Below are positions 46,596-57,416 of a stretch of DNA of 64,000 nucleotides, one piece after another; the first letter of the stretch is position 1; every line of letters begins with the position of its first letter. Origin of the DNA: an uncultured Desulfobacteraceae bacterium (GTDB lineage Bacteria > Desulfobacterota > Desulfobacteria > Desulfobacterales > UBA5852); assembly GCA_913060875.1 (NCBI GenBank), contig CAJXSL010000009.1:62001-126000 (forward strand), given 5' to 3'. The notes beneath the pieces were generated by a model. The model did no database searches. It saw only the letters and a list, made by a program, of their open reading frames with translations, and was not told the DNA's origin. Position numbers and translations under genes: made by a program.

Positions 46596-47702
46596 TTATG
46601 ACATAATGGTCTTGAAACGACGGAAATAGCGAATTACAGGTTTTTCCAAATACTTGTAGCTCAAATGCCCAAAAATCAAAACGATCAGCAGCATTATTGC
46701 AAGCACGCAAATATTATCATACAGCCCTGGCAGACCCCATCGATACCAAAGTCTCCCAAGGAATGAAAGCACAAGGATATGGGAAAGATAGATGGAATAA
46801 GAAGCATCGCCGACAGCAGTGAACCACGCAGGAAATCGAAATGCAGAGCGCATCTCAGATGCCACCGCGCCATAGACCATCAATGCGCTTGGTACTCCAA
46901 AAAAAAGCACCCGATACCACCCTGCCGGTAACGCTCGCCCAAAATAAAGATAACAGCCTAACATGTTGAACATCAATAAAGCGCCCCCTCCGAAAAAGAA
47001 AACGCGCCCGTAAGCCGTGCTGCCATTGAACAAGATTAATGCAACAAAGCATCCGGCAATGAATTCCAGGGTCAATGGATGAAAAATAATCTTCATTACC
47101 GGGGCCGCCTGCCCCCCCATGATCATGTTGCCGGCTGTTGCAATGGTCAGCCAAATAAAGAGATAGAGATGGATATAACGACGCGGCCCCCAGAGCATCA
47201 CGGCAAATACAATATAAAAATACATTTCATGGGTCAGCGTCCAGGCCACTGCCAGCAATGGGACCAGCCTCTGTGGCCATAACAGATAAGATTCAAAAAT
47301 GAGGACCTGATTGCCTTGGGAGCTGTTCACCATTTCAGGCCGCACTAAATATACAACAAGCACAAGGGAACAATAAAACCAGTAAACAGGATAAATACGC
47401 GTAACCCGGTTGTACAAAAACAAGAGCGGCATCGCGTTGGTCCGGCTTTTTTTTCGCTGCGAAACGGCGATCATGACGAACCCACTGATAACGAAAAACA
47501 AATCGACACCGGAGACGCCATAAAGAAAAAAGTCCGATAGGACATGGCCACCGTGCCCGTATTTCTTTTCGATGTGCACCAAGTGGGAAAAAACCACCAG
47601 CAAAACAGCACAGGCCCTCAACGCCTGAATATTAAGCAGTTTTCGATCAATCAATGCCAATTTTCCCAATAGGCCTCTTCTGACGAAATATATGATTCCC
47701 AT
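46596..47702 (-). CDS. Acyltransferase 3 family membrane protein (OafA/YrhL-like)
   Basis: This 368-residue polytopic protein has the family opening [18 protein letters not shown], then [14 protein letters not shown] with the catalytic-type region, [14 protein letters not shown] and a C-terminal [13 protein letters not shown]. It would transfer acyl groups to a surface polysaccharide or lipid. Composition is less GC-rich than its neighbours, suggesting acquisition. The start at 47702 lacks a good ribosome site and lies only 12 bases from the terminator T-run of tRNA-Gln, so a later start is possible. Confidence 0.88.
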   Translation of the reverse strand: MGIIYFVRRGLLGKLALIDRKLLNIQALRACAVLLVVFSHLVHIEKKYGHGGHVLSDFFLYGVSGVDLFFVISGFVMIAVSQRKKSRTNAMPLLFLYNRVTRIYPVYWFYCSLVLVVYLVRPEMVNSSQGNQVLIFESYLLWPQRLVPLLAVAWTLTHEMYFYIVFAVMLWGPRRYIHLYLFIWLTIATAGNMIMGGQAAPVMKIIFHPLTLEFIAGCFVALILFNGSTAYGRVFFFGGGALLMFNMLGCYLYFGRALPAGWYRVLFFGVPSALMVYGAVASEMRSAFRFPAWFTAVGDASYSIYLSHILVLSFLGRLWYRWGLPGLYDNICVLAIMLLIVLIFGHLSYKYLEKPVIRYFRRFKTIMS

Positions 47703-47713
47703 CTCAGAAAACG

Positions 47714-47748
47714 AAAAAAGGAGTTGGGGCCGGAACCCACAACTCCTT
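47714..47748 (-). terminator. Terminator downstream of tRNA-Gln
   Basis: On the minus strand AAGGAGTTGTGGG pairs with CCCCAACTCCTT around a six-base loop, with one bulge. A T-run follows. It lies ten bases after the tRNA 3' end. Confidence 0.75.
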
Positions 47749-47757
47749 CTATACGCT

Positions 47758-47831
47758 TGGCTGAGGGACCAGGATTCGAACCTGGATTGACGGAGTCAGA
47801 GTCCGTAGTCCTGCCATTGGACGATCCCCCA
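47758..47831 (-). tRNA. tRNA-Gln, anticodon CTG
   Basis: The minus strand folds into a 74-base cloverleaf with an encoded CCA. The acceptor TGGGGGA pairs with TCCCTCA. The anticodon loop CTCTGAC, between ACGGA and TCCGT, gives CTG. The T-arm contains GGTTCGAATCC. It reads CAG codons and would be charged by the nearby GlnRS. Confidence 0.96.
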
Positions 47832-47899
47832 GAAGAACACAGACCCGACTAATTAACCCAACTCCGTTAATGAGTCAAGCCTTTTTGGCATATCGCCGG

Positions 47900-49306
47900 T
47901 TAATCGCCATGCGCGGCAATGGTGTCGGCGGCCCTTCTCAAACGGGCCAGGGTCTTCTCTTTTCCCAGCACCCGGATGATTTCAAATATTCCCGGGCTCA
48001 CGGTTTTGCCCGTCAGGGCCACACGCACCGGCTGGGCAATTTTGCCCAGCTTGAGACCGGTCTTTTCCATGGTTTGTACGAAAGCGGCCTCAATGGACGC
48101 ATCATTGAAAACACCCTGGGCTTCCAACTGCGCGATCAAAAAACGGAGCGGCTCGAGGGCTGCGGGTTTTAAAAATTTGCGGGCCGCCTTTTCCTCATAC
48201 ACCACATCGGCCTGAAAATAAAACACCGCCCCGTCAGCCATTTCCAGCAACGTCTTGCTGCGGGTCTGCAAGGTTTCGATAGCCGCCCCGAGATAGGCCG
48301 GATCCGGATTGTCGACCCCCAGTGCGCCGAGAAAGGGTTTCAAATGCAGGGCCAGGGTTTCGATAGAGGCCGTTTTGATATGATCGGCATTGAGGGCCAG
48401 TAATTTCTGCGGGTCGAAAACACCGGCTGATTTGCCGATGTGTTCAAGGCTGAATTTGGCGATCAGCTCGTCCCGGGTAAAAAACTCCTGGTCCCCGTGG
48501 GACCAGCCAAGCCGCACGAGATAATTCAACACGGCGTCCGGCAGGTATCCCATATCCCGGTATTCCGTGACAGACATGGCACCATGGCGCTTGCTCAAAC
48601 GCGCCCGGTCGCTTCCCAGCACCATGGGAACATGGGCAAAGACCGGCAGAGGGGCGCCCAGAGCCTTATATAGAAGGATCTGCTTGGGGGTGTTGTTGAC
48701 ATGATCATCCCCCCGAATCACCGTATTGATCCCCATCGTGATATCATCCACGACAACGGCCAGGTTGTACATGGGCATGCCGTCGCTGCGGCAGATGATA
48801 AAATCGTCCAATTCGTCATTCTGAAATACGATCGGGCCTTTGACCACATCCTCGATCACCGTCGTTCCGGTGCGCGGGGCTTTGAAACGGATCACCGCAT
48901 CCTCCGAGGGGGGCCGATGTTTATCACGGCAGCGGCCGTCATAGCGGGGCTTGTCGCCCCGCGCCTTGGCCTCATTGCGCATGGCTTCGATATCTTCCGG
49001 CGTGCAGGTGCAGTAATAGGCGTGTCCGCGGTCCACCAATTTCTGAATGTGCGCACGGTAGACATCCACGCGCTGGGTCTGGTAATAAGGGCCGTCATCC
49101 CAGTCGATGCCCAGCCATTGAAGGGCTTCGAAGATGGCGTCCACCGAGGCCTGGGTGGACCGCTGGACGTCGGTATCCTCGAGCCTTAAAACAAACCGCC
49201 CGGCCGTGTGGCGTGCATAAAGCCAGTTGAAAAGGGCCGTTCGGGCACCCCCGACATGCAGATAGCCGGTGGGACTGGGTGGAAATCGGGTTACGACAGG
49301 ATCCAT
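47900..49306 (-). CDS. gltX: Glutamyl-tRNA synthetase
   Basis: This 468-residue class I synthetase has RFPPSPTGYLHVGGARTAL with the HIGH-like HVGG, LRLEDTDVQRST, a CTCTPEDIEAM segment, RGDDHVNNTPKQ and the KMSKS-like RLSKRHG. A helical anticodon domain ends the protein. AGGAG precedes the ATG at 49306; the frame is open upstream but without a better start. A dedicated GlnRS is encoded nearby, so this enzyme probably serves tRNA-Glu. Confidence 0.96.
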   Translation of the reverse strand: MDPVVTRFPPSPTGYLHVGGARTALFNWLYARHTAGRFVLRLEDTDVQRSTQASVDAIFEALQWLGIDWDDGPYYQTQRVDVYRAHIQKLVDRGHAYYCTCTPEDIEAMRNEAKARGDKPRYDGRCRDKHRPPSEDAVIRFKAPRTGTTVIEDVVKGPIVFQNDELDDFIICRSDGMPMYNLAVVVDDITMGINTVIRGDDHVNNTPKQILLYKALGAPLPVFAHVPMVLGSDRARLSKRHGAMSVTEYRDMGYLPDAVLNYLVRLGWSHGDQEFFTRDELIAKFSLEHIGKSAGVFDPQKLLALNADHIKTASIETLALHLKPFLGALGVDNPDPAYLGAAIETLQTRSKTLLEMADGAVFYFQADVVYEEKAARKFLKPAALEPLRFLIAQLEAQGVFNDASIEAAFVQTMEKTGLKLGKIAQPVRVALTGKTVSPGIFEIIRVLGKEKTLARLRRAADTIAAHGD

Positions 49307-49517
49307 TGGGTTGTTTCTCCTATAAACATTGGGATGTTGCCGTTTTTGAAGTGGATCTCCATAGCATATCCTGAAGAGGGGCACAATACGGGAAATCAGG
49401 AAAATCCGCAAATTTTCTTGACATTCCAATCCGATTAAATTACTTAACTCAGTTTATGTCACTGTAAGCTTAACAAAAATATATCTCATACGATTCCAAT
49501 TGGTTAGGAGATGACTC

Positions 49518-49700
49518 ATGGCTGTACCCAAGCGAAAAACATCCAAATCCAAACGCGATATGCGCCGTACCCACAAAAAAACGGCTGCGCCCAGCGTCAC
49601 AACCTGTGCCCAATGCGGCGAGCCCAAGCTGCCCCACCACCTTTGTATGAACTGTGGCACCTATAAAGGTCGCACCCTGATAGAGACCGACGAAGATTAA
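49518..49700 (+). CDS. rpmF: 50S ribosomal protein L32
   Basis: This 60-residue protein begins [17 protein letters not shown] and has a zinc site [24 protein letters not shown] lies before the ATG. It is followed by acpP, with none of the plsX or fab genes that commonly lie between them. Confidence 0.97.
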   Translation: MAVPKRKTSKSKRDMRRTHKKTAAPSVTTCAQCGEPKLPHHLCMNCGTYKGRTLIETDED

Positions 49701-49879
49701 AATTCCCGGTGTTGCCGCAGAGGAGCGGAGATCCGGTATCACCGCCACGATCAGGCCTTGAGACCATTTTCAGCCGTAAACTTTTGCCCTTGCCGGCCTG
49801 ACGAAAATCTACCGACCGGAAAGCAACGGCCCTTTTCAGCCGCAATTTCATTCTGCAGCCGCAGGACAAAGGAGGATAC

Positions 49880-50107
49880 ATGTCGACCGAAGATAAAGTC
49901 AAAAAAATGATAGCGGAAAAACTGAATGTTGATCCTTCGGAAGTGGTCCCCGAAGCCAAATTCGTCGATGACCTGGGAGCCGACTCCCTGGACCTGGTCG
50001 AACTCATCATGACCATGGAAGAAGAATTTGATATCGAGATCCCGGATGAAGACCAGGAAAAAATTCTTTGTGTCAAGGATGCTATCGATTACATCAACGC
50101 CCATTAA
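49880..50107 (+). CDS. acpP: Acyl carrier protein
   Basis: This 75-residue acidic four-helix protein has the phosphopantetheine site [10 protein letters not shown], typical of fatty-acid-synthesis ACP. AAAGGAGG precedes the ATG. A GC-rich terminator follows. No fabF is adjacent, unlike the common order. Confidence 0.96.
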   Translation: MSTEDKVKKMIAEKLNVDPSEVVPEAKFVDDLGADSLDLVELIMTMEEEFDIEIPDEDQEKILCVKDAIDYINAH

Positions 50108-50468
50108 ACCTTACGGCGAGGACCCGATGCCGACCTTACAGCTCGGCCGCGGCCCTTCTTGATTGCTAGCCCCCCAAACCCAACCCGCCAAACGATTCAG
50201 CCGGGGCCGGCGCTTTGTTGCGTCGGCCCCGCTTTTGGTCTGATCAGCACCCCCATTCCTGCAGCCGCAACTTCGATGCATCCCCCTGAAAAGGGTACAC
50301 GCCGGTCTTTTCCCTTGCACTGGAGAAACAGGTTGTATTAGAAGCAAGATCCAAGAGTCTTAGCGGCTTACAAGCCTTAAAGGGCTTGGAGCCTCCGGCG
50401 AATCACGCGCCAATCGTAATCAACCCGATGGTTGACCAAAGGCCTATCCCGCTCAATGAGGAGAACCA
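50108..50468. other. Intergenic region after acpP, 361 bases
   Basis: Apart from the terminator listed separately I see no gene. It occupies the place where fabF is commonly found, but no fabF-like remnant is evident in translation. Confidence 0.5.
50202..50231 (+). terminator. GC-rich terminator after acpP
   Basis: CGGGGCCGGCGC (50202-50213) pairs with GCGTCGGCCCCG (50220-50231), with one G-T pair and a six-base loop. CTTTT follows. Confidence 0.75.
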
Positions 50469-50918
50469 ATGACCGCCCCATCGACCGCTATCGTTATCGG
50501 CTGTGATCACGCGGCTTTCGAAATGAAGGAAAAACTCAAAGCTTATCTGCTCCAGCGGGGAGAATCTGTTGAGGATGTCGGCCCCCACAGTGCCGAATCT
50601 GTCGATTATCCCGACTACGGCAAGAAAGTTGCCCAAATGGTATCCAACGGTCGCTTTGCCCGGGGCATTCTTCTGTGCGGCACCGGCCTGGGGATGTCCA
50701 TGGTGGCCAACCGCTTCCCGGGCGTGCGGGCCGCCCTGTGCCACGATTTGTTTGGAGCCACAATGAGCCGCAAACATAACGATGCCAACGTCCTGGTTTT
50801 AGGGGGCCGTGTGACCGGCGAAACCCTGGCGGAAGAAATCGTGAAAGTATGGTTGGAAACCCCTTTTGAAGGCGGTCGGCATCAAAAACGCCTGGATCTT
50901 TTCGATCGGATCGACTGA
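50469..50918 (+). CDS. rpiB: Ribose 5-phosphate isomerase B
   Basis: This 149-residue sugar-phosphate isomerase has [18 protein letters not shown], the Pro/Ser pattern [11 protein letters not shown], the catalytic Cys in [13 protein letters not shown] and a [12 protein letters not shown] motif. It interconverts ribose- and ribulose-5-phosphate. GAGGAG precedes the ATG. It is followed by glyA, the usual neighbour. Confidence 0.96.
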   Translation: MTAPSTAIVIGCDHAAFEMKEKLKAYLLQRGESVEDVGPHSAESVDYPDYGKKVAQMVSNGRFARGILLCGTGLGMSMVANRFPGVRAALCHDLFGATMSRKHNDANVLVLGGRVTGETLAEEIVKVWLETPFEGGRHQKRLDLFDRID

Positions 50919-50982
50919 CCAGTGTCCGCAGCGGCCAATCCGGGAAACGGAGTACGCCAGTCAAAGGAGAGAAAAAACCACA

Positions 50983-52239
50983 GTGAATTGCGCGCATATC
51001 GAAGCTGTCGACCCGGAAATCGCCCGTGCCGTCGCCCAAGAGCTTGATCGGCAGGAAACCCAACTTGAGCTGATCGCTTCTGAAAACACCACCAGTCCGG
51101 CTGTCATGGAAGCCCAGGGCAGCGTCCTGACAAACAAATATGCCGAAGGTTACCCGGAAAAGCGCTATTACGGCGGATGTGAATTTGTCGACGTGGCTGA
51201 AAAGCTTGCGGTGGAACGGGCCTGCACATTGTTTGACGCCGAATATGCCAATGTTCAGCCGCATTCCGGCTCCCAGGCCAACATGGCCGTTTACTTTGCC
51301 CTGTTGCAGCCGGGCGATACCGTCCTGGGCATGAATCTGGCCCATGGCGGCCATCTCACCCACGGCAGCCCGGCCAGTTTTTCGGGCCGCCTTTTTGATT
51401 TTCACCATTACGGTTTGAACCCGGAAACCGGACGGATCGACTACGACAGCGTGGCCCGCCTGGCCCACGAGGTGCGCCCCCGTCTGATCGTGTGCGGTGC
51501 CAGTGCCTATCCCCGGATCATCGATTTTCAGGCTTTTGCCGATATCGCCCGTGAGGTCGGGGCCAAGCTGATGGTCGACATGGCCCATATCGCCGGCCTG
51601 GTGGCCGCCGGGCAGCACCCGTCTCCCGTTCCCCATGCCGATGTGGTCACCTCGACGACCCATAAAACCTTGCGGGGACCAAGGGGCGGCCTCATCCTCG
51701 GTCAAGCGGAACTGGGCGCACGCCTCAACAAGGAAATTTTTCCCGGCATCCAGGGCGGGCCTCTCATGCATGTGATCGCCGCCAAAGCCGTGGCCTTCAA
51801 GGAAGCCCTGACCGAAAAATTCCAGCAATACCAACAGGCCATCGTTCGCAATGCCCATAAGATGGCCGACGATTTGCAACAGGACGGTATCCGTCTCGTC
51901 TCCGGGGGAACCGATAACCACATGCTCCTGGTGGACCTGCGCAATCTCGAAATCACCGGCAAGGAAGCCGAAGCAGCCCTGGGCCGGGCCGGCATAACCG
52001 TGAACAAAAACAGCATCCCCTTCGACCCGCGGGGTCCGGCCGTCACCAGCGGCATTCGGATCGGCACGCCCGTCGTGACCACACGCGGCATGGGGGTGGA
52101 CGAAATGGCCCAGATCGCCGCCTGCATTGGCCGGGTGTTGCACCATCCTTCCGATGAAACCATACGGACGGAAGTTCGCCGGGATGTGCAAGCCCTTTGC
52201 CGGCGGTTTCCGCTTTACCCGGGAACTGACAATGACTGA
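50983..52239 (+). CDS. glyA: Serine hydroxymethyltransferase
   Basis: This 418-residue PLP enzyme converts serine to glycine and loads C1 units on tetrahydrofolate. It has [50 protein letters not shown], the PLP lysine in [14 protein letters not shown] (about Lys228) and a C-terminal [14 protein letters not shown]. The start is most likely GTG at 50983, with AAAGGAGAG upstream; the next gene overlaps its end by eight bases. Confidence 0.95.
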   Translation: MNCAHIEAVDPEIARAVAQELDRQETQLELIASENTTSPAVMEAQGSVLTNKYAEGYPEKRYYGGCEFVDVAEKLAVERACTLFDAEYANVQPHSGSQANMAVYFALLQPGDTVLGMNLAHGGHLTHGSPASFSGRLFDFHHYGLNPETGRIDYDSVARLAHEVRPRLIVCGASAYPRIIDFQAFADIAREVGAKLMVDMAHIAGLVAAGQHPSPVPHADVVTSTTHKTLRGPRGGLILGQAELGARLNKEIFPGIQGGPLMHVIAAKAVAFKEALTEKFQQYQQAIVRNAHKMADDLQQDGIRLVSGGTDNHMLLVDLRNLEITGKEAEAALGRAGITVNKNSIPFDPRGPAVTSGIRIGTPVVTTRGMGVDEMAQIAACIGRVLHHPSDETIRTEVRRDVQALCRRFPLYPGTDND

Positions 52240-52732
52240 GGAACCGAGCACTATCCTGCCTGGAAGGGATCGTCCTTCCTGGGACACCTATTTCATGGAC
52301 ATCACGACACTGGTGGCCAAGCGCACGACCTGCCTGCGAAGGGCGGTGGGCGCCATCGTCGTGAAAGACAAGCGCATTCTGTCCACCGGTTACAACGGTG
52401 CACCGAGCCATATCCGCCACTGCCGCGAAGTCGGATGCCTGCGGGAGCAGCTCAAGGTCCCCTCCGGCCAACGGCATGAACTTTGCCGGGGGATTCACGC
52501 GGAACAAAATGCGATCATCCAGGCCGCCTACTATGGTGTCTCCATTAAAGGGGCAACCCTCTATTGCACGACGCAGCCGTGCTCGATCTGCGCCAAAATG
52601 ATTATCAATGCCGGAATTCGTAAGATTTATTACCAGTCCGGCTATGCCGACCCCATGGCCCGGGAGATGTTGGCCGAGGCCGGTGTGGAGGTCATCCACC
52701 TGAACCCCAGTGATCAGGAGGCCGCTGAATGA
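52232..52732 (+). CDS. dCMP deaminase (ComEB-like)
   Basis: This zinc-dependent deaminase of about 166 residues has the catalytic [11 protein letters not shown] and the ligand pair [25 protein letters not shown] near the start is typical of deoxycytidylate deaminases, which make dUMP for thymidylate synthesis. ATG at 52232 overlaps the end of glyA, and its own stop overlaps nrdR by four bases. Confidence 0.92.
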   Translation: MTEEPSTILPGRDRPSWDTYFMDITTLVAKRTTCLRRAVGAIVVKDKRILSTGYNGAPSHIRHCREVGCLREQLKVPSGQRHELCRGIHAEQNAIIQAAYYGVSIKGATLYCTTQPCSICAKMIINAGIRKIYYQSGYADPMAREMLAEAGVEVIHLNPSDQEAAE

Positions 52733-53184
52733 AATGCCCTTTTTGCAAGGAAACGGACAACAAAGTCATCGACTCGCGGCTCAGCAAAGATGGTAACGAA
52801 ATTCGACGGCGGAGGGAATGTTTGGTCTGCAGCCGCAGGTTTACCACCTATGAGCACATCGAAAAAATCCCGATCATGATCATTAAAAAGGACGGTCGAC
52901 GCGAAGTTTTCTCCCGGGAAAAGGTTCGTACCGGGGTTCAGAAGGCCTGCCAGAAGCGGGATATCAGCGTCAACCAAATCGAAAACTTTCTCGATGAACT
53001 GGAACGGGATCTGGGGGAACTCGGTGAAAAAGAAATCCCCTCTTCCTATTTGGGAGAAAAAATTATGGCCAAGCTGCATGCCCTCGATGACGTGGCCTAT
53101 GTGCGCTTTGCCTCGGTTTACCGGGAATTCAAGGACGTGAATGATTTTTTTGCCGAACTCAAAAGCCTCTTGAGCCACCGCTGA
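52729..53184 (+). CDS. nrdR: Transcriptional repressor NrdR
   Basis: This 151-residue protein controls ribonucleotide reductase genes. It has a zinc ribbon [13 protein letters not shown], with the second pair in [17 protein letters not shown], followed by an ATP-cone ([18 protein letters not shown]). Length is normal. It is translationally coupled to the dCMP deaminase gene through ATGA. Confidence 0.97.
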   Translation: MKCPFCKETDNKVIDSRLSKDGNEIRRRRECLVCSRRFTTYEHIEKIPIMIIKKDGRREVFSREKVRTGVQKACQKRDISVNQIENFLDELERDLGELGEKEIPSSYLGEKIMAKLHALDDVAYVRFASVYREFKDVNDFFAELKSLLSHR

Positions 53185-53194
53185 TCGCCTTCCC

Positions 53195-54322
53195 ATGAGC
53201 ATTTTCACGGCACAAGACCGGTTTTACATGCAGATGGCGTTGGATTTGGCCGCCCGGGGGACAGGGCATACCTCTCCCAACCCGCTGGTGGGGGCCGTTG
53301 TCGTCAAAGACCGCAAAGTCGTCGGCCGGGGTTGGCATGAACGCTTCGGCGGTCCGCATGCGGAAGTCAACGCCCTGAACCAGGCCGGGGATAAGGCTCG
53401 CGGGGCAGCCCTCTACGTCACTCTGGAGCCCTGCAACCACACCGGGAAAACCCCGCCCTGCACCGAAAAAATTCTGACGGCCGGCATCCGGCGCGTGGTG
53501 GTGGCGATGCGGGACCCCAATCCCGGTGTCAAGGGTGGTGGCAACGACCGTCTGCGCGCCGCAGGGTTGGAAGTGGCCGAGGGCCTGGCCGAAGATGCCG
53601 CCCGGCGGCAGAACGAGTTTTTCATTAAACACGTCCGAACCCAAAAACCCTTCGTGATCTTGAAATGCGCTGCCACCCTGGACGGGCGCATCGCCACCCG
53701 AACCGGCGATGCCCGATGGGTCAGTGGGCCGGAATCACGCGGGTTTGTCCATGATTTACGGCACGCCGTGGATGCCATCCTGGTGGGTGTGGGCACGGTC
53801 AAAGCGGATGATCCCAGCCTGACCACCCGGCTGCCGGACAGAAAAGGATGCGACCCCAAGCGTATTATCCTTGACACCCGCCTGTCGATACCGTTAAAGG
53901 CCCGTGTGCTGACTCAATCATCGCCAAGCGAAACGATCCTGGTCGCCGGACCGGAGGCTTCTCCCGAAGCGCGCCATAAGCTAACCGGCACAGGCGCTCG
54001 GGTTCTGGTAGCGCCTGTGAAGGACGGCGGCATCGACATGGCCGCGTTAATGGCCACATTAGGCCGGGAAGGCATCGCCAGTATACTGGTGGAGGGGGGC
54101 AGCCGCATTAGCGGATCAGCCCTGCAGGCCGGCATTGTCGATAAACTTCTGTTGTTTTATGCCCCCAAGCTGCTGGGAGGCGATGATGGCGTACCCATTT
54201 GCCGCGGACAGGGCCCGGAACGCATGCAGGACTGCCTGAACGTGGCGGATGTCAACGTGCATCGTTTCGGCCCTGACATCATGCTGGAAGGTTACCTCCA
54301 TACGGGGTCAACCCACCGTTGA
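53195..54322 (+). CDS. ribD: Bifunctional riboflavin deaminase/reductase RibD
   Basis: RibD carries out the second and third steps of riboflavin synthesis. The N-terminal deaminase has GGPHAEVNALNQAG and EPCNHTGKTPPC; the C-terminal reductase has KCAATLDGRIAT, VGVGTVKADDPSLT and LVEGGSRISG. At 375 residues it has the usual length. It opens a rib unit continuing with ribE, ribBA and ribH. Confidence 0.97.
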   Translation: MSIFTAQDRFYMQMALDLAARGTGHTSPNPLVGAVVVKDRKVVGRGWHERFGGPHAEVNALNQAGDKARGAALYVTLEPCNHTGKTPPCTEKILTAGIRRVVVAMRDPNPGVKGGGNDRLRAAGLEVAEGLAEDAARRQNEFFIKHVRTQKPFVILKCAATLDGRIATRTGDARWVSGPESRGFVHDLRHAVDAILVGVGTVKADDPSLTTRLPDRKGCDPKRIILDTRLSIPLKARVLTQSSPSETILVAGPEASPEARHKLTGTGARVLVAPVKDGGIDMAALMATLGREGIASILVEGGSRISGSALQAGIVDKLLLFYAPKLLGGDDGVPICRGQGPERMQDCLNVADVNVHRFGPDIMLEGYLHTGSTHR

Positions 54323-54434
54323 CAACGTGAAAAATATAACTAGATTGAGTGTTTACGAATATTAACAGCAAGCTGGCCCAGGATCTTTTACAACCGTTGC
54401 GAAAGCATACGGCCGGACGACGAATTCAAAAGCC

Positions 54435-55088
54435 ATGTTTACGGGAATTATCGAAGGTTTAGGAACACTGGCCGCCATTAAAACCCATGGCAACGGCCGA
54501 CGTCTGGTCATCGAATCGGATTTTGATCTGAACGAAGTTCGCATCGGCGACAGTATCGCTGTCAACGGCGCCTGCCTGACGGCCGTAACCATCAACGGCC
54601 GACGCTTCGAAGTTGATGTATCCCCCGAATCCCTTGCCACCACCACATTCAATGAAGCCCGCACCGGGGAGCGCTTGAATCTGGAACGCGCCCTCCGTCT
54701 TTCCGATCGCCTGGATGGCCATTTGGTGTCCGGACACGTGGACGGCATCGGGGTTATTCAATCTCGGGAGCGACTTGACAATGCCCTGCTGATTCGCGTT
54801 GCCGTACCCACCGAGCTGAGCCGCTACATGATCCACAAGGGCTCCGTCGCCCTGGACGGCGTCAGTCTGACCATCAACCGCTGCGATGAAACCGGACTGG
54901 ATGTTACCATCATTCCCCATACGGCCCAATGGACCACCATCGGCTTTAAACCCGTGGGCAGCCGCATCAACATTGAAACCGACATGATCGCCAAGTATGT
55001 CGAACGCTTTACAACGGCCGCCCGCGGGACTGAAAAACCGGCCTCGGCCGTCGACCGGGAATTTCTGATTAAAACCGGATTTCTATAA
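54435..55088 (+). CDS. ribE: Riboflavin synthase, alpha subunit
   Basis: This 217-residue enzyme has two lumazine-binding barrels, starting [15 protein letters not shown] and, at mid-protein, [12 protein letters not shown]. It contains [11 protein letters not shown] and [11 protein letters not shown] in the two halves. It makes riboflavin from two lumazine molecules. No FMN riboswitch is visible in the 112 bases before it. Confidence 0.96.
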   Translation: MFTGIIEGLGTLAAIKTHGNGRRLVIESDFDLNEVRIGDSIAVNGACLTAVTINGRRFEVDVSPESLATTTFNEARTGERLNLERALRLSDRLDGHLVSGHVDGIGVIQSRERLDNALLIRVAVPTELSRYMIHKGSVALDGVSLTINRCDETGLDVTIIPHTAQWTTIGFKPVGSRINIETDMIAKYVERFTTAARGTEKPASAVDREFLIKTGFL

Positions 55089-55161
55089 TGCCGGAGAAAT
55101 AGGGAATGGCAGCCCAACACCATCGTTCCCAAATACCATTGAGGAGGAAGAGTCGTCACTT

Positions 55162-56379
55162 ATGCCGCTTCTAACGATTGAACAAGCTATCAAGGACATC
55201 CGCGCTGGCAAGATGGTCATTCTCGTGGATGACGAGGATCGCGAAAATGAAGGCGATCTCTGCATTGCCGCCGAAAAAATCACGGCGGACGCCATCAACT
55301 TCATGGCGAAATATGGACGGGGCCTTATCTGCCTGTCGCTGACGCCGGATAAGGTGGATGCACTCGATCTGCCGCTCATGGTCGATCACAACACATCACC
55401 GTTCGAAACCGGCTTTACGGTATCCATCGAGGCCCGGTGCGGGGTCAGCACCGGCATTTCGGCGGCTGACCGCGCCACCACGGTTTTGACCGCGGTACGC
55501 GATGAGGCCAAACCAACCGATCTGGTGCGCCCCGGTCATATTTTCCCCCTGCGGGCCCGCAAAGGCGGTGTCATGGTGCGAACGGGGCAGACCGAAGGAT
55601 CGGTGGACCTGGCCCGCCTGGCCGGCCTGCGGCCCTCCGGTGTCATCTGCGAAATCATGGACGACGACGGCACCATGGCCCGTATGCCTTCGCTGGAAAA
55701 ATTCAGCCAGAAGCACGACATCGGCATTGTTACCATCGCCGATCTCGTGGAATACCGGATGCGCAAGGAATCCTTCGTGCGGCGGGCATCGGAAGCAAAA
55801 ATCCCCACGGCGGTAGCCGGCGAGTTCCGGATCGTGGTCTATGAAAATGACGTGGACAACCTGACCCACATGGCCCTGGTCAAAGGCGAGATCGATCCTG
55901 ATCAACCCGTCCTGGTACGGGTCCATTCTGAATGCCTGACCGGCGATGTTTTCGGGTCCATGCGCTGTGACTGTGGTGACCAACTGCACCGGGCCATGGA
56001 GAAAATCGACGCCGAAGGGGCCGGCGTGGTCCTCTATCTGCGCCAGGAAGGCCGCGGCATCGGGCTGGTGAATAAAATTAAAGCCTACGCCCTTCAGGAA
56101 CAGGGGTTGGACACGGTCCAGGCCAATGAAGAGCTGGGATTCAAGTCGGACATGCGCAACTACGGTATTGGCGCCCAGATTCTCGTCGATCTGGGGGTTC
56201 GCCAAATGCGCCTGATGACCAATAACCCCAAAAAAATGGTCGGCCTGGAAGGCTATGGGCTGAGTATCGTGGAGCAGGTGCCGATTGAGATCGAGCCCAA
56301 CGAATTCAACCGCTGCTATCTGAGCTGCAAAAAACTGAAAATGGGCCATTTGCTGAAAACAGTGGATGCGACACCTTGA
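55162..56379 (+). CDS. ribBA: Bifunctional DHBP synthase / GTP cyclohydrolase II
   Basis: This 405-residue fusion supplies both precursors of riboflavin. The N-terminal half has [16 protein letters not shown] and [14 protein letters not shown] (DHBP synthase). The C-terminal half has [19 protein letters not shown] with the zinc cysteines, [16 protein letters not shown] and [15 protein letters not shown] (cyclohydrolase II). GAGGAGG precedes the ATG. Confidence 0.97.
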   Translation: MPLLTIEQAIKDIRAGKMVILVDDEDRENEGDLCIAAEKITADAINFMAKYGRGLICLSLTPDKVDALDLPLMVDHNTSPFETGFTVSIEARCGVSTGISAADRATTVLTAVRDEAKPTDLVRPGHIFPLRARKGGVMVRTGQTEGSVDLARLAGLRPSGVICEIMDDDGTMARMPSLEKFSQKHDIGIVTIADLVEYRMRKESFVRRASEAKIPTAVAGEFRIVVYENDVDNLTHMALVKGEIDPDQPVLVRVHSECLTGDVFGSMRCDCGDQLHRAMEKIDAEGAGVVLYLRQEGRGIGLVNKIKAYALQEQGLDTVQANEELGFKSDMRNYGIGAQILVDLGVRQMRLMTNNPKKMVGLEGYGLSIVEQVPIEIEPNEFNRCYLSCKKLKMGHLLKTVDATP

Positions 56380-56438
56380 TCTCCCGCCAAGGGAAGGGCC
56401 ACAATAACGATTTTAACGCTTTTGGTTAAGGAGAAACC

Positions 56439-56912
56439 ATGCCGAGAATTCTGGAAGCCAAGCTGCTGGCAGAAGGCAAAAAATTTGCGCTGATCATGAG
56501 CCGGTTCAACGATTTTATTACCGAAAAGCTGGTGGACGGCGCCGTGGACGCCCTGAGGCGCTCGGGCGCCCGGGACGACGACATCGACATCGTGAAAGTG
56601 CCGGGGGCGTTCGAAATCCCCCTGCTGGCCAAAAAAATGGCTGCCAAAAACCGCTACGATGCCATCGTCTGCCTGGGGGCTGTCATTCGGGGCGCAACCC
56701 CGCATTTCGACTATGTCAGCGCCGAAGTATCCAAGGGCATTGCCATGGTCAGTCTGGAGGCCGACATTCCGGTCATTTTCGGCATCATCACGACGGATAC
56801 CATTGAACAGGCCATCGAAAGGGCGGGCACCAAGGCCGGTAACAAAGGCTGGAGTGCGGCGATGTCCGCCGTGGAAATGGCCAACCTTACGGAAGTGGTA
56901 CAGCAGGCCTAA
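56439..56912 (+). CDS. ribH: 6,7-dimethyl-8-ribityllumazine synthase
   Basis: This 157-residue enzyme has [48 protein letters not shown] with catalytic His, and [16 protein letters not shown]. It makes the lumazine used by riboflavin synthase, as a capsid-like oligomer. AAGGAG precedes the ATG. nusB starts two bases after its stop. Confidence 0.97.
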   Translation: MPRILEAKLLAEGKKFALIMSRFNDFITEKLVDGAVDALRRSGARDDDIDIVKVPGAFEIPLLAKKMAAKNRYDAIVCLGAVIRGATPHFDYVSAEVSKGIAMVSLEADIPVIFGIITTDTIEQAIERAGTKAGNKGWSAAMSAVEMANLTEVVQQA

Positions 56913-56914
56913 CG

Positions 56915-57403
56915 ATGGGCAAACGAAGACAGGCCCGTGAACTGGCCTTGCAGGCACTCTATTTTCTTGAGGAGCAAAACGGCGATCCGGACCAGGCCCT
57001 CGATCTTTTCTGCGGCAATTTTTCGCCGCCGCGTAAAAGCCGGACTTTTTTTCTCGATCTGGTCAAAGGGGTTCAGCGTCATCAGTCCACCATCGACGGC
57101 ATCGTGGAAGGTTATTCGGACAACTGGAAAGTCTTTCGTATGCCCCGGGTCGATCGCAACGTGATTCGAATGGCCGTTTTTGAAATGCTCTGGATCGATG
57201 ATATCCCCCCCAAGGTGTCCATCAACGAAGCCATCGACATCGGCAAGCGTTTTGGCGCCGACGATTCGGGCGCATTCATCAACGGCATTTTGGATCGAAT
57301 TCATCGGGCCCTGGAAAACGGTGAAATCGAAAATCCGGCAAAAATGGCGAACGGGGACGTAGCGCCGTCCGCTACGCCCGGGGAACCCTATTTGAACGGA
57401 TAA
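56915..57403 (+). CDS. nusB: Transcription antitermination protein NusB
   Basis: This 162-residue helical protein opens KRRQARELALQALYFLEE and contains VDRNVIRMAVFEML and PPKVSINEAIDIGKRFG, the family hallmark. It takes part in rRNA antitermination. A tail of about 25 residues (after NGILDRIHRALE) is longer than usual. The ribH-nusB pairing is common in bacteria. Confidence 0.96.
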   Translation: MGKRRQARELALQALYFLEEQNGDPDQALDLFCGNFSPPRKSRTFFLDLVKGVQRHQSTIDGIVEGYSDNWKVFRMPRVDRNVIRMAVFEMLWIDDIPPKVSINEAIDIGKRFGADDSGAFINGILDRIHRALENGEIENPAKMANGDVAPSATPGEPYLNG

Positions 57404-57416
57404 TCAGGAGGCATAT

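Noticed and set aside
50919-50982. Possible glycine riboswitch before glyA
   Set aside because: The gap is only 64 bases, too short, and shows no paired aptamer structure.
54323-54434. Possible FMN riboswitch before the riboflavin synthase gene
   Set aside because: The conserved junction sequences of the RFN element are not visible and the region is short and AT-rich.
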